The notes beneath the pieces were generated by a model. The model ran no database searches and was not told the origin of the DNA. It was given only the letters and a program-made list of their open reading frames with translations. A DNA stretch of 64,000 bases, taken from positions 1-64,000 of the forward strand of contig NZ_CAMFIA010000013.1 in the NCBI RefSeq assembly GCF_945952405.1. The letters are read 5' to 3'. Below are positions 15,653 to 24,969 of the stretch, piece by piece; the stretch's first letter is position 1; every line of letters starts with the position of its first letter. Source of the stretch: an uncultured Stenotrophomonas sp. (GTDB lineage: Bacteria > Pseudomonadota > Gammaproteobacteria > Xanthomonadales > Xanthomonadaceae). The position numbers were made by a program, and so were the translations under genes.

Positions 15653-16648
15653 TCAGGCCACCGCCGCGCGTGGCGCCGGCGACAGCAGTTCAAGGGATGC
15701 CAGGCGTGCGTCGAGGTCGGCCACCGGCGCATCGAGGATGAATTCGCCCACGCCGAAGCGCCGATGCAGCGCATCCAGTTCATCGCGGACGTGCTGCGCA
15801 TCACCGGACAGCACGCTCGGACGTGTTTCCTCGATGCGGAAATCGGCCACGCCGACCTGGCGCGCATACTCGGCCGCTGCCTCGGGACTGGGCAGGTTCA
15901 CCGCCTGCCCCGGGCCAAGGTGCAGCTTGTAGACCCGCAGCGCACCCACATGGCGTGCGGCCGTCTCGGCACTGGCTGCGGCAAAGGCGACCGTGGCCAG
16001 CAGTGGCGGTTGTGTGGAGGCACGGCGATAGGCGTCGAACGCGGCTTCGATGTGCGTCGGGTCGCCATCGAAGTGGGCGGCGTAGACGAAGCGCCAGCCG
16101 AGTTCGGCGGCCTGTGCCGCGCTCTGCGGGCTGGCACCGAGCAGGAACCGTTCCGGCGCCACCTGCGGAATCGGCCGCGCCTGCGCATCGGCGTGCGCGT
16201 GGGACGCGGCCAGCGTGCCCGACAGGAATCCTTCGAGGTCACGCAATTGCTGCTCGAAGTCGGTGAACGGCGGACGCCCGGCTGCCAGTGCGGCAGTCGA
16301 CGCCGGCAGGCCACCGGGAGCCTTGCCCACGCCCAGATCGACGCGCCCCGGCGCCAGCGCCGACAGCAGGTTGAAGTTCTCCGCCACCTTGTACGGCGCG
16401 TAGTGGCGCAGCATCACGCCACCACTGCCGACGCGGATACGCCGGGTCTGCGCCAGTACCCACGCCGCCAGCACTTCCGGTGCAGGGCTGGCCAGCGTTG
16501 GGGCGGCATGGTGCTCGGCAAACCAGTAGCGGTGGTAACCCAGTTGTTCGGCGCGCTGCGCCAGCTGCAGGCTGTTGCGCAGAGCCTGCTCCGGCGAGGC
16601 GCCGTCGGCCACCGGGCTCTTGTCCAGCACGCTGATCAGGTAGCTCAT
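15653..16648 (-). CDS. LLM-class flavin-dependent oxidoreductase
   Basis: 331 residues, the shorter single-domain luciferase-like type (MsnO0335/YtmO-like). Motifs: EQLGYHRYWFAEHHAAPTLA, RRIRVGSGGVMLRHYAPYKV, APGRVDLGVGKAPGG and ERFLLGASPQSAAQAAELGW. It probably oxygenates a small thioether or sulfonate with FMNH2. It lies 18 bp upstream of the NtaA-type monooxygenase and 14 bp downstream of the DUF3088 gene. The Bacillus ytm cluster also carries two different luciferase-like enzymes (YtmO, YtnJ). Substrate unknown. Confidence 0.85.
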   Translation of the reverse strand: MSYLISVLDKSPVADGASPEQALRNSLQLAQRAEQLGYHRYWFAEHHAAPTLASPAPEVLAAWVLAQTRRIRVGSGGVMLRHYAPYKVAENFNLLSALAPGRVDLGVGKAPGGLPASTAALAAGRPPFTDFEQQLRDLEGFLSGTLAASHAHADAQARPIPQVAPERFLLGASPQSAAQAAELGWRFVYAAHFDGDPTHIEAAFDAYRRASTQPPLLATVAFAAASAETAARHVGALRVYKLHLGPGQAVNLPSPEAAAEYARQVGVADFRIEETRPSVLSGDAQHVRDELDALHRRFGVGEFILDAPVADLDARLASLELLSPAPRAAVA

Positions 16649-16662
16649 CGTCGCGTCCTCGC

Positions 16663-17025
16663 TCAGGGGTGGGCCACGGGAATGCCGAGCAGGCCATTCA
16701 ACGCCGCCAGGATCGGTTCGGCACCGGAGATGTACTGGCGATCCCGGTGCGCGCCACTGGCAAGCTCGCTGTGCACGCCTTGCGGCAGCACCAGCTTCGG
16801 CAGCGACTGGTCCTGCTCGCCGATCTCGGCGATCACCTCGCGGCGCGGCCGCGCGAAGCCGATGCGGCGCACATCCAGCTGCGCGTCGAGGCCGTCGATG
16901 CTCGACAACGCGCCTTCCAGCAGCAGGCTGTGCCGGCAGAAGAAGCGCTGCCCGGGAATCTGGCCATCCTCGAACTCACGGTCGAGCAGGAACAGGATCG
17001 GTTTGCGTGTTGCGTCCAAAGCCAC
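16663..17025 (-). CDS. DUF3088 domain protein
   Basis: 120 residues, starting at GTG 17025 with GAGGA upstream (a TTG at 17019 is the alternative). The opening is KPILFLLDREFEDGQIPG, then FFCRHSLLLEGAL, a C-(x)-His-containing segment, DVRRIGFARPRREVIAEIGE and QYISGAEPILAAL. I recognise the sequence type as DUF3088, a small thioredoxin-like domain often found beside flavin monooxygenase clusters, with no assigned activity. A helper role in sulfur or flavin transfer is conceivable but unsupported. About 170 bp without features separate it from the FMN reductase gene. Confidence 0.7.
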   Translation of the reverse strand: MALDATRKPILFLLDREFEDGQIPGQRFFCRHSLLLEGALSSIDGLDAQLDVRRIGFARPRREVIAEIGEQDQSLPKLVLPQGVHSELASGAHRDRQYISGAEPILAALNGLLGIPVAHP

Positions 17026-17194
17026 GGGGTCGTCCTCATCGGGTCCGGCAATGCGATGCCGCTTCGATATCGATGCTAGTGATGGCGGCCACTGCCACGG
17101 CGCTGCCAGGCGACAATCGGCGGTCAGATCCGGCCACGCAGATGCGCCTTGGCCATAAGCAGAATGCCGCTGGTTATGCGCGCCACGGCAGGCT

Positions 17195-17776
17195 CTATGC
17201 GATGCGCCGCAGTGGCGCCGGCGCGGCCAGTGCCTGCACCGCCAGATGACCGGCGGCGCGCTCGCTGGCCAGCGCGATGCGCGCCTGCAGCGCTGCGCTG
17301 TGCACCCGGTCCCCTTCGAAGTCCGCCGCAGTGGCATACACGCCGATCGGCAGGGTGTGTGCCTGCAGGAAACTGAACAACGGCCGCAACTGGTGATCGA
17401 TCACCAGCGCATGCCGCTCACTGCCGCCGGTCGCCGCCAGCAGCACCGGCGTATCCACCAGCGCCTCCAGTTCAATCAGGTCGACCAGGTGCTTGAACAG
17501 CCCGGGGTAGGAGCCGCGGTACACCGGCGCGGCCACCACCAGCAACTCGGCCGCCTCGATGGTCTGCAGCGCCTGCTCCACCGCCGGCTCGGCCTCGCTG
17601 CGCGAAAGCGCCTGGCCCAGCGTGCGCGCGATCGGCGCCAGCTCCACCACATCCACGCTGGCGTGCAGCCGCTGCTGCAGCGACTCCAGCAGATGCCGCA
17701 CCAGCAGCAGGGTACGCGACGTCGCCGAACTGGTCGGCGACCCCACCAATGCAACCACCTTCAATGCAGAAGACAT
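17195..17776 (-). CDS. NAD(P)H-dependent FMN reductase (MsuE/SsuE-like)
   Basis: 193 residues from ATG 17776, preceded by AAGGGAG at good spacing. Flavodoxin-like fold: VVALVGSPTSSATSRTLLL binds the FMN phosphate, APVYRGSYPGLFKHLVDLI is the flavin-contact and dimer motif, and LLAATGGSERHALVIDHQL follows. These enzymes supply free FMNH2 to two-component monooxygenases. It should serve both luciferase-like enzymes encoded downstream in the same operon. Confidence 0.88.
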   Translation of the reverse strand: MSSALKVVALVGSPTSSATSRTLLLVRHLLESLQQRLHASVDVVELAPIARTLGQALSRSEAEPAVEQALQTIEAAELLVVAAPVYRGSYPGLFKHLVDLIELEALVDTPVLLAATGGSERHALVIDHQLRPLFSFLQAHTLPIGVYATAADFEGDRVHSAALQARIALASERAAGHLAVQALAAPAPLRRIA

Positions 17777-17789
17777 GACATGCTCCCTT

Positions 17790-17848
17790 GTAGAGCCGAG
17801 CCCTGCTCGGCTGCGCTTGCTCGTGTAGAGCCGAGCCATGCTCGGCTG
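17790..17848. repeat. Two SMAG units between receptor and reductase genes
   Basis: GTAGAGCCGAGCCCTGCTCG at 17790 and GTAGAGCCGAGCCATGCTCG at 17824. They lie in the only wide gap of the operon's 5' part and could uncouple receptor expression from that of the enzymes. Confidence 0.85.
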
Positions 17849-17863
17849 CTGTGGGCCGCAACC

Positions 17864-20440
17864 TCAGAACCGGTAATTGATCCGCCCATACCAGAACGCA
17901 CCGATCGTGCTCAGCACATCGCCGGTATCCCAGGTGGTTTCGATGCTGGCCACGTCGGTGGCACTGCGTGCGTACTCGGGCACCTTGCGGGTGCGCTTGT
18001 CGAACACGTTGTTGATGCCCAGCGCCGCACTCCAGCCCGCGCCCAGTTCCACGCCACCCGAAAGGTTGGTCACCAGCGCCGGCGGCTGCTTGTACTCCAC
18101 ACCGTTGTTCAGGCGCTTGATCGGGCCATACCAGGTGAAGTCCACGTTCGAGCGCCAGCGCCCGTTCTGCCAGCCCAGCCCCGCCACCTGCGTGTAACTG
18201 GGCGTGCGGAAGCGCAGCGCGTACTCACTGGACCGGGTCAGCAGGTTGATGTTCGGCAATCCCTGCAGTGCCGCCGGAATGTCGCTGACCTTCTGGATGG
18301 TGGTGCGGCCGACATTGGCCGCATAGTTCCAGCGCAGCTTGCCCCAGCGGGTTTCCTGGTTCGCTTCCAGGGTCAGCTCGACGCCACGCGTGCGGGTGTT
18401 GCCCACGTTGGTGAAGTAGCTGGCATAGAACGCATCGCCGGGCAGGATGCTGATCCCGGCCGAGCCCAGCAGCGCATCGATGGTGTTCTTCTGCGCCGCG
18501 CTCAGCACCGTGCCGCTGTTGTCGGTGATGCGCGCCGGGTCCTGCGCGTTGTAGCCGATCTGGCTGGACTGGCCAAGCTGGCCGCGGATGTCGATCTGGT
18601 ACGCATCCAGCGCCAGGTGCAAGGCCGGGCTCGGGTCCCAGGTCACCCCCAGGCTGTAGTTGGTGGCCTTCTCCGGCTTCAGCGGCGTGGCCCCCAGCGC
18701 GATCGCGGCCGGCGAAGACACCTGCGCGACCAGCGTGGTACCGCACGGGCAGCTGCCGGTGGCCTGGTAGTACTGTGCACCCAGGCTGGGTGCGTGGAAA
18801 CCATTGCTGACCGTGGCGCGCACACCCAGTGCATCGGTGAAGTCGAAGCGCGTGGTCAGGCGACCGGTGGAGACGCTGCCGAAGTCGGAATGATCTTCCC
18901 AGCGCGCGGCGGCATCCAGGTACCAGCGCGAAGTGATGTTGGTGGCCGCGCCCACATACACCGCCTTGCTGTTGCGGGTTGCCTTCACCGCGTCCGCCGT
19001 GGAGTAGCCGACGAAGGCCGCGGCACCAAAGCCGGTGTACGACTCCCACTGCCCCGCCCCGCGCTGGTAGCGCTCATGCTGGTATTCGGCACCGGCACTT
19101 ACCTCCAGCGGTGAGGCAAAGGCCGCTACCTCGAAGCCGCGGCGCAGGTCCAGGTTGGCGATGCCCTGCTGGTAGTCCAGCTTTCCGTCATAGAAGTCGG
19201 TCGGCGCCCCCGGATAGGTCAGCGAGAAATTCGCCGAATCGCGCGTATACGTGCGCACCGTGCTGCGGTTGCCGGTCACGCTCGCATCGTAGTCCCAGCC
19301 GGCAATGTGCCCCTTCAGGCCGGCCGTGCCGGTGTACTGCTTCTCCTTGGTCTCCAGCACCGGCAGGAAGCCGTCGGGCCAGACGTTCAGCACGCTGGGC
19401 GCCTTGTAGGTGGTGAAGATGGTCGCCGGCAGGCGGAAGTTCTGGATCGCCTGCGCGGTGCGCTCGCTGGCGGTGGCGGTGGCATAGAACTGCGTGCTCT
19501 CGCCGATGCCGTGACCGGCGTTCAGCGCGAATGCCTTCAGCGCATAGGACGGCGAGCTGAGGATGGTGTTGGCCTCGGCATTGCGGCCGGCCTCCGCCGC
19601 GTCTGGCGAGGCCCCCGCCGGCAGCCGGTTGTTCGGCCGCAGCGCCACCCGGTTGCCGCTGGCATCCAGCGCCGGGTAGCTCAGATAGCCGTCGATGTAG
19701 CGACGGGTGCGGATCGCATGATGCTGGCGCGTGGTCTCGCCAGAGAGGTTGACGAAGCCGTCCTGGCCCCACGGCAGGCCGACATTGGCACGCACGCTGG
19801 TACGCGAGCCGTCGCCGTCGATGCTCTGCCCGCTTTCCACCGACAGGTCGCCACCGTGCGCCTGCGATTTCAGGATCACGTTGACCACGCCGGTGATCGC
19901 GTCCGAGCCGTAGATCGCCGATGCGCCATCGCGCAGCACTTCCACATGATCGATGGCCGACACCGGGATCAAGGCCAGGTCGGCCCAGGCATGGCCCGGA
20001 TAGCCGCCGCCGTTGGCCCCGCTCACATAGGCGCTGGCATTGCGGCGCTTGCCGTTCACCAGCACCAGCGTGTAGCCCGGCGACAGGTTGCGCAGCTGGT
20101 AGCCGCGGATCAGGCTCTCCTGGTCACTCTGGTAGCCGCCGATCTGGCTCAGCGATGGCAGGCTGCGCTGCAGGGCTTCCAGCAGATTGGCCTGGCCGGT
20201 GGCGGCCAGGTCTTCGGCGGAGATCACATCGATCGGCGTGGAGCTGTTCTTCACCGTGCGCGTGCTGCTGCGCGAGCCGGTGACCACCACCGCATCCAGT
20301 GTGGACGCCGCCACATTGGTGGTCGCAGCAGTGGTGGTGGGCGCTGCATCGGCTTCCGCTGCATGGCTGGGCGATGCGGCGAGAACGGCTGCGATCAGGA
20401 CGGCAAGGGAACTCAGGACAGGGCGGTGGGCGGCAGGCAT
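17864..20440 (-). CDS. TonB-dependent receptor
   Basis: 858 residues from ATG 20440. A signal peptide (SLAVLIAAVLAASPSHA) is followed by a low-complexity stretch, a TonB-box-like LDAVVVTGSR and a plug domain: PIDVISAEDLAATGQANLLE, DGASAIYGSDAITGVVNVIL. A beta-barrel of about 700 residues ends in the aromatic C-terminus INYRF needed for outer-membrane insertion. As the first gene of the cluster with an amino-acid-type ABC importer, it probably brings the bulky or scarce substrate across the outer membrane. An outer-membrane TonB receptor is an addition relative to the Gram-positive yxe/ytm operons. Confidence 0.9.
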   Translation of the reverse strand: MPAAHRPVLSSLAVLIAAVLAASPSHAAEADAAPTTTAATTNVAASTLDAVVVTGSRSSTRTVKNSSTPIDVISAEDLAATGQANLLEALQRSLPSLSQIGGYQSDQESLIRGYQLRNLSPGYTLVLVNGKRRNASAYVSGANGGGYPGHAWADLALIPVSAIDHVEVLRDGASAIYGSDAITGVVNVILKSQAHGGDLSVESGQSIDGDGSRTSVRANVGLPWGQDGFVNLSGETTRQHHAIRTRRYIDGYLSYPALDASGNRVALRPNNRLPAGASPDAAEAGRNAEANTILSSPSYALKAFALNAGHGIGESTQFYATATASERTAQAIQNFRLPATIFTTYKAPSVLNVWPDGFLPVLETKEKQYTGTAGLKGHIAGWDYDASVTGNRSTVRTYTRDSANFSLTYPGAPTDFYDGKLDYQQGIANLDLRRGFEVAAFASPLEVSAGAEYQHERYQRGAGQWESYTGFGAAAFVGYSTADAVKATRNSKAVYVGAATNITSRWYLDAAARWEDHSDFGSVSTGRLTTRFDFTDALGVRATVSNGFHAPSLGAQYYQATGSCPCGTTLVAQVSSPAAIALGATPLKPEKATNYSLGVTWDPSPALHLALDAYQIDIRGQLGQSSQIGYNAQDPARITDNSGTVLSAAQKNTIDALLGSAGISILPGDAFYASYFTNVGNTRTRGVELTLEANQETRWGKLRWNYAANVGRTTIQKVSDIPAALQGLPNINLLTRSSEYALRFRTPSYTQVAGLGWQNGRWRSNVDFTWYGPIKRLNNGVEYKQPPALVTNLSGGVELGAGWSAALGINNVFDKRTRKVPEYARSATDVASIETTWDTGDVLSTIGAFWYGRINYRF

Positions 20441-20604
20441 GGGGGCTCGTGGGGGTGGGCCGGAGACACGCCTCCATTCAAGAGGCTGTTCACCCCCCAC
20501 GACAGGCGTGATCGCGTCACCCGACCGTCATATCCGGCCACCCACATGACCGCTGGTAATGACGTTAGGTACAGCCCCGCCCAGGGGCGCCCGGAATCCG
20601 GATT

Positions 20605-20642
20605 GGGGTCGGATCCGTTCCCGGGGAAAGGGATCCGACCCC
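20605..20642. repeat. Inverted repeat, GGGGTCGGATCC family
   Basis: Perfect 12-bp arms GGGGTCGGATCC and GGATCCGACCCC around a 14-base loop containing TTCCCGGGGAA. It lies in the divergent intergenic region between the TonB receptor and the AraC-type regulator. A related element with AGATCCC arms is at 44542-44582, so this is a second REP-like family distinct from SMAG. Confidence 0.75.
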
Positions 20643-20727
20643 GATCCTCCCAGCACATGCCGCGCGGGCATCACCTCATGCCCGCGCAGCGCTCGGTGCC
20701 TCGCGCCGCCGCCCGTAGCATCAGGCC

Positions 20728-21729
20728 ATGCCCAACCCTTCCGCCGACCCCACCGCGCCCCTCGTTGCCATCGTTGCCTGCCACGGCCAGGGCCTGTTCG
20801 AGTTCGGCTGTGCGGTCGGCCTGTTTGCCCCGGTACGGCCGGAACTGGGCGTGGCCTGGTACCGCACCCAGTTGTGCGCGGGCGAACCCGGCGCGCTGCG
20901 CCTGCTTGGCAACGCGCAGATGCAGCTGCCCTACGATCTGAGCAGCGTCGAGGATGCCGACATCATCGTCATTCCCGGCTGGCGCGAGCCCAGCGAGCGT
21001 CCACCGCAGGCCCTGCTCGATGCACTCAACCGCGCCCATGCACGCGGTGCGCGCATCGCCTCGATCTGCTCCGGCGCGTTCGTGCTGGCCTGGGCCGGCC
21101 TGCTCGATGGCCGCCAGGCCACGACCCACTGGCGCCTCACCGAAACGCTGGCGCGTGCATTCCCGCGCATCGACGTGCGCGAGGACGTGCTGTACGTCGA
21201 TACCGGCAGCCTCATCACCTCGGCCGGCTCGGCCACCGGCATGGACATGATGCTGCACATGGTGCGCAAGGACTACGGCGCGCGCGTCGCCAACCTGGTG
21301 GCCGAACGGCTGGTGCTGGCGCCGTGGCGCGACGCTGGCCGCAGCCAGCGCGTCAGCCGCGCGATCCCCAATGGCGAGCCCTCGCGGCTGGCAAAACTGA
21401 TGGAGTGGATGCGCCGCAACCTGCCCGAGCCGCACTCGCTCGGCAGCCTCGCCGAACAGGCCGCGCTCAGCCAGCGCACCCTGCAGCGGCAGTTCCTGGA
21501 AGCCACCGGGTTGTCCCCCATCGACTGGTTGATCCGCGAACGCGTGGCCTATGCGCGCGAGCTGCTGGAAACCACCGACCGCCCGCTGCAGTGGATTGCC
21601 GAGCGGGCCGGTTTTGGCTCGCAGGAATCGTTCCGCCGCCACTTCCGCGCCCAGCTCGATGCCAGCCCCACCGAGTACCGCAACCAGCATCGCGGCGGTC
21701 TCGGCGCCGACCGCCTGGTCGGCTGCTGA
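20728..21729 (+). CDS. GlxA/FtrA-type AraC-family regulator with DJ-1/PfpI-like domain
   Basis: 333 residues. The N-terminal ~190 residues are a class I glutamine-amidotransferase/DJ-1-like domain (DADIIVIPGW, IASICSGAFVLAWAGLLDG), used for ligand sensing in GlxA-type regulators. The C-terminus is an AraC double helix-turn-helix: SLGSLAEQAALSQRTLQRQF and LQWIAERAGFGSQESFRRHF. It is divergent from the TonB-receptor/monooxygenase operon and likely controls it or itself; this is positional inference. The start at 20728 is the first ATG and agrees with the family's N-terminus. Confidence 0.88.
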   Translation: MPNPSADPTAPLVAIVACHGQGLFEFGCAVGLFAPVRPELGVAWYRTQLCAGEPGALRLLGNAQMQLPYDLSSVEDADIIVIPGWREPSERPPQALLDALNRAHARGARIASICSGAFVLAWAGLLDGRQATTHWRLTETLARAFPRIDVREDVLYVDTGSLITSAGSATGMDMMLHMVRKDYGARVANLVAERLVLAPWRDAGRSQRVSRAIPNGEPSRLAKLMEWMRRNLPEPHSLGSLAEQAALSQRTLQRQFLEATGLSPIDWLIRERVAYARELLETTDRPLQWIAERAGFGSQESFRRHFRAQLDASPTEYRNQHRGGLGADRLVGC

Positions 21730-21757
21730 GCACTGCGTCCAGGGGCCGCACAGGAGG

Positions 21758-24658
21758 TCATGTGGATGCGGCATCCTGCAGCGCGGCCTGGCGTCCCCTG
21801 CCCGTCCCGGACAGCAGCTGCTGCACCCGTCGATCCAGCTCCGCGGCCTTGAACGGTTTGGTCAGGATCTCCATTCCCGGCTCCAGGTGTTCGCCACCTA
21901 CCGCGGCACTGGCCGCATAGCCGGTAATGAACAGAACGGGGAGGCCCGGCTGCCGCTGCCGCGCGGCGTCGGCCACCTGCCGGCCATTCAGGGTGCCGGT
22001 CAGACCCACGTCGGTCACCAGCAGATCAAAGGGCTGTCCGGTCCCGAGCAGCGCCAGCGCTTCACTGCCATTGGATGCCTCGGTCACCGCGTGACCCTGC
22101 CCCGACAGCAGATCGCGCACCAGCCCTCGAATCGCGTCCTCGTCTTCCACCAGCAGCACCGACCGGCTTTCAGATGCCGGCTTCTGCAACAGGGCGGTCG
22201 CCTGGGGCGGATCGGTCGCCTGCGCCTGATCGGACTTCGGCAGGTAAAGGTGCATCGTCGTGCCCGCGCCCGGCGCTGATTCCACGTCCACCTGGCCACC
22301 CGATTGCCGGGTAAACCCGTAGATCATCGACAAGCCCAGCCCGGTTCCCTGGCCGATCGGCTTGGTCGTGAAGAACGGCTCGAAGACCTTCTCAAGCACG
22401 CTGGCATCCATGCCCGTGCCGGTATCGCGCACGGACAGGCGCACATAGTCACCGGCGGGCAGCCCGAGCCGTTTGCTGCGCGTTCCGGCCAGATGCTCGG
22501 TGCAGCTGGAGATGGTGATCGTGCCGCCGCCAGGCATGGCGTCGCGCGCATTGATGCACAGGTTCAGCAGCGCGTTCTCCAGCTGCGGCGCATCGACCCG
22601 TACCGCGTCCTCGAAATGCTCGAAGCAGGTTTCGATGCCGATGGAGGGACCGATCGAACGGGTGAGGATATCCAGCATGCCGCTCACCAGCGTGGCAACC
22701 TGCACCGACGACGGCGCAAGCGTCTGCCGCCGGGAAAAAGCCAACAGGCGCTGGGTCAGCGCGGCGGCACGATCCGCGCCCGAGCGGGCCATCTCGAGGT
22801 AGCGCTCCAGCCCATCCAGCCGGCCCTGCTCTACCCGCAGCTCCAGCAGTTCCAACCCCATCGATACCGCCGTCAGCATGTTGTTGAAGTCATGGGCAAT
22901 ACCGCCGGTCAGCTGCCCCAGCGACTCCATCTTCTGGCCCTGCCGCAGGCGCTCTTCCATCGCCATCAGCTCGGCGGTCCTGGATTGCACGCGCTCTTCC
23001 AGCGTCAGGGTCAGCTGCTGCAATCGCTGCTGGGCAATACGGCGATCGGTGATGTCCGATGCCGCCGCGAACCATTCCTTCACCCGCCCCTGCTCATCCA
23101 GCAGTGGCACCGCACGTAGCTGCGACCAGCGCACGCTGGCGTCCGGCAGCAGCGTGCGGTGCTCGACCTCAAGCGCGGAGGTGGACTGTCGTGCATCGGC
23201 AATGGCCGCCTCCACGGCGACCCGGTCATCCGGGTGGATCAGCTGCTCGCGCCACGTACCCGCCGTATCCCGCAACTCCGCCGCGTCAGCCTGGCGGTAG
23301 ATCAGGTTGATCTGCTGCCAGTCGGCCGAGATGGCGTACAACGACTGGGTGGCGGCCGAAACCAGCGCCGCCAGGCGCCGCTCGCTCTGCGCCAGCGCAT
23401 CGGAGGCATTCCGTTCCGAGGTGCGGTCGCGGAACACCACCACGAACCCCACCGCCTCGCCTTCGGTGCCACGCAGCAGCGTCATCGAGCCCTGTGCCCA
23501 GAATCGGCCACCATCGCGGCGGCGCAGCCAGCGCTCACCGCTCAGGCCACCGTCGCGCACCGTCTGTTCCATGTTGCGCCGGAAACGATCTGCCAGCAGG
23601 TCATCCTGCAGGTAGAGCAAGCCGGCATGCCGGCCCAGCACTTCGTTCTCGTGCCAGCCCAGGGTCTGCTCCGCACCGCGGTTCCACAGGGTGATCAGCC
23701 CATCCATGTCGGTGGCGATCATCGCGTAGTCGCGCGCACTGTCCATGATCTGCCGGTGCCGCGCTTCGGTCAGGGACAGGTGGCGCTCCAACGCCACCTG
23801 CGAGGTCAGGTCCAGGCCCTGCACGAAGATGCCGTTGACCCGCCCGGCGTCATCCTTGCACGGCTGGAACACCACATCGACGATATGCAGGGGCCCGGCA
23901 CCCGGCTGCGCCACGCCGCTGTCATAGGCCACCTTGCGGCCGATATAGGGCTCGCCGCTGCGGTACACCTCATCCAGCAGGTCCACATAGCCCTGGTCCC
24001 GCGCTTCGGGCAGGGCTTCGATCAGCGGCCTGCCGATCACCTCGCGATGACCGATCAGTGCCTCGTATCCTGGGTTGACCAGGGCCACCCGATGCTCGGG
24101 GCCGGTCAGGAAAGCCATGAACAACGGCGACTTCTCGAACAGCGCGATCAGCCTTTCATTCTCGCGGGCCAGCCGTTGCTGGGCCACGATCATGCCGGTC
24201 ACTTCCTTGGTCACGCAGAATGCGCCGGCCACCTGCTCGTCGTCCGCATACAGTGGCGAGAACGAGAACGTCCACCAGGTATCTTCCGGTTCCCCGTAGC
24301 GGCTCATGGCCACAGGCGCATTCTCGAAGCGCGACCCCTGCCCGGCAAAGGCACGCTCAATCGGCTCGCGCACCGCAGGCCAGGCATCGGCCCAGAGGCT
24401 GCGCAGTGGCGCGCCCATCGCATGCTCCAGGCGCGGCCCCAGAATGGGCGCATAGGCATCGTTGAACAGGAACACCAGCTCCGGGCCCCAGACCAGGTAC
24501 ATGCTCTCCGGGGAATTGAGCATCAGCTCCACCGCGCACCGCAGCGAGGCGGGCCACTGCGCCGAGGGGCCAAGCGCAGTCGCCGACCAGTCATGCTGGC
24601 GGACACGTTCAGCAGCGGCCCCCGTGGCACGGGGGAACACAGATCGACTCGATTGCAC
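21758..24658 (-). CDS. Multi-PAS hybrid histidine kinase with C-terminal receiver
   Basis: 966 residues, GTG start at 24658 with AGGA upstream. About four PAS/PAC modules: one reading SPESMYLVWGPELVFLFNDA, one with LVNPGYEALIGHREVIGRP, one with ITLWNRGAEQTLGWHENEV, and one with WREQLIHPDDRVAVEAAI. A coiled linker, the H-box GGIAHDFNNMLTAV (phospho-acceptor His), an ATPase with NALLNLCINARDAMPGGG and GTGLGLSMIYGF, and a receiver with phospho-acceptor Asp in LLVTDVGLTG follow. There are no membrane spans, so it is a cytosolic sensor. No cognate response regulator lies alongside. It is transcribed alone, convergent with the GlxA-type regulator. Confidence 0.92.
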   Translation of the reverse strand: MQSSRSVFPRATGAAAERVRQHDWSATALGPSAQWPASLRCAVELMLNSPESMYLVWGPELVFLFNDAYAPILGPRLEHAMGAPLRSLWADAWPAVREPIERAFAGQGSRFENAPVAMSRYGEPEDTWWTFSFSPLYADDEQVAGAFCVTKEVTGMIVAQQRLARENERLIALFEKSPLFMAFLTGPEHRVALVNPGYEALIGHREVIGRPLIEALPEARDQGYVDLLDEVYRSGEPYIGRKVAYDSGVAQPGAGPLHIVDVVFQPCKDDAGRVNGIFVQGLDLTSQVALERHLSLTEARHRQIMDSARDYAMIATDMDGLITLWNRGAEQTLGWHENEVLGRHAGLLYLQDDLLADRFRRNMEQTVRDGGLSGERWLRRRDGGRFWAQGSMTLLRGTEGEAVGFVVVFRDRTSERNASDALAQSERRLAALVSAATQSLYAISADWQQINLIYRQADAAELRDTAGTWREQLIHPDDRVAVEAAIADARQSTSALEVEHRTLLPDASVRWSQLRAVPLLDEQGRVKEWFAAASDITDRRIAQQRLQQLTLTLEERVQSRTAELMAMEERLRQGQKMESLGQLTGGIAHDFNNMLTAVSMGLELLELRVEQGRLDGLERYLEMARSGADRAAALTQRLLAFSRRQTLAPSSVQVATLVSGMLDILTRSIGPSIGIETCFEHFEDAVRVDAPQLENALLNLCINARDAMPGGGTITISSCTEHLAGTRSKRLGLPAGDYVRLSVRDTGTGMDASVLEKVFEPFFTTKPIGQGTGLGLSMIYGFTRQSGGQVDVESAPGAGTTMHLYLPKSDQAQATDPPQATALLQKPASESRSVLLVEDEDAIRGLVRDLLSGQGHAVTEASNGSEALALLGTGQPFDLLVTDVGLTGTLNGRQVADAARQRQPGLPVLFITGYAASAAVGGEHLEPGMEILTKPFKAAELDRRVQQLLSGTGRGRQAALQDAAST

Positions 24659-24969
24659 GTCACGTCCTGATGGGAGAGCGGGGGTCGCAGTGCCCCAGCG
24701 CCATTCAGGCGGCTGCAGGAAGTGAGACTGGCCGCGCCAATCTACGCGATCCGGGATACGAATGGCGTCAACAATCCCCCCGTTGCAGGCCGGTTGCAGC
24801 CGGCCCGCAGCAGCCGGGCCGCAGCAGCCACCCTACGCAGACGGCCCGAACCGTCTGGGCCTGCACGCTGCATCCGGCCGAGATAGCGGCGCAGGGTTCT
24901 GCCCGCCTGCCACGACGCCCAGGCCAGCGGGCAGCCGATACCATCACCGGCTGCCGCTGACCCGCCCGC

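Noticed and set aside
24780..24840. GCAGCCGGGCCGCAGCAGCC-like short repeats upstream of the histidine kinase
   Set aside because: Too short and irregular to be called an element; probably simple sequence in GC-rich DNA.
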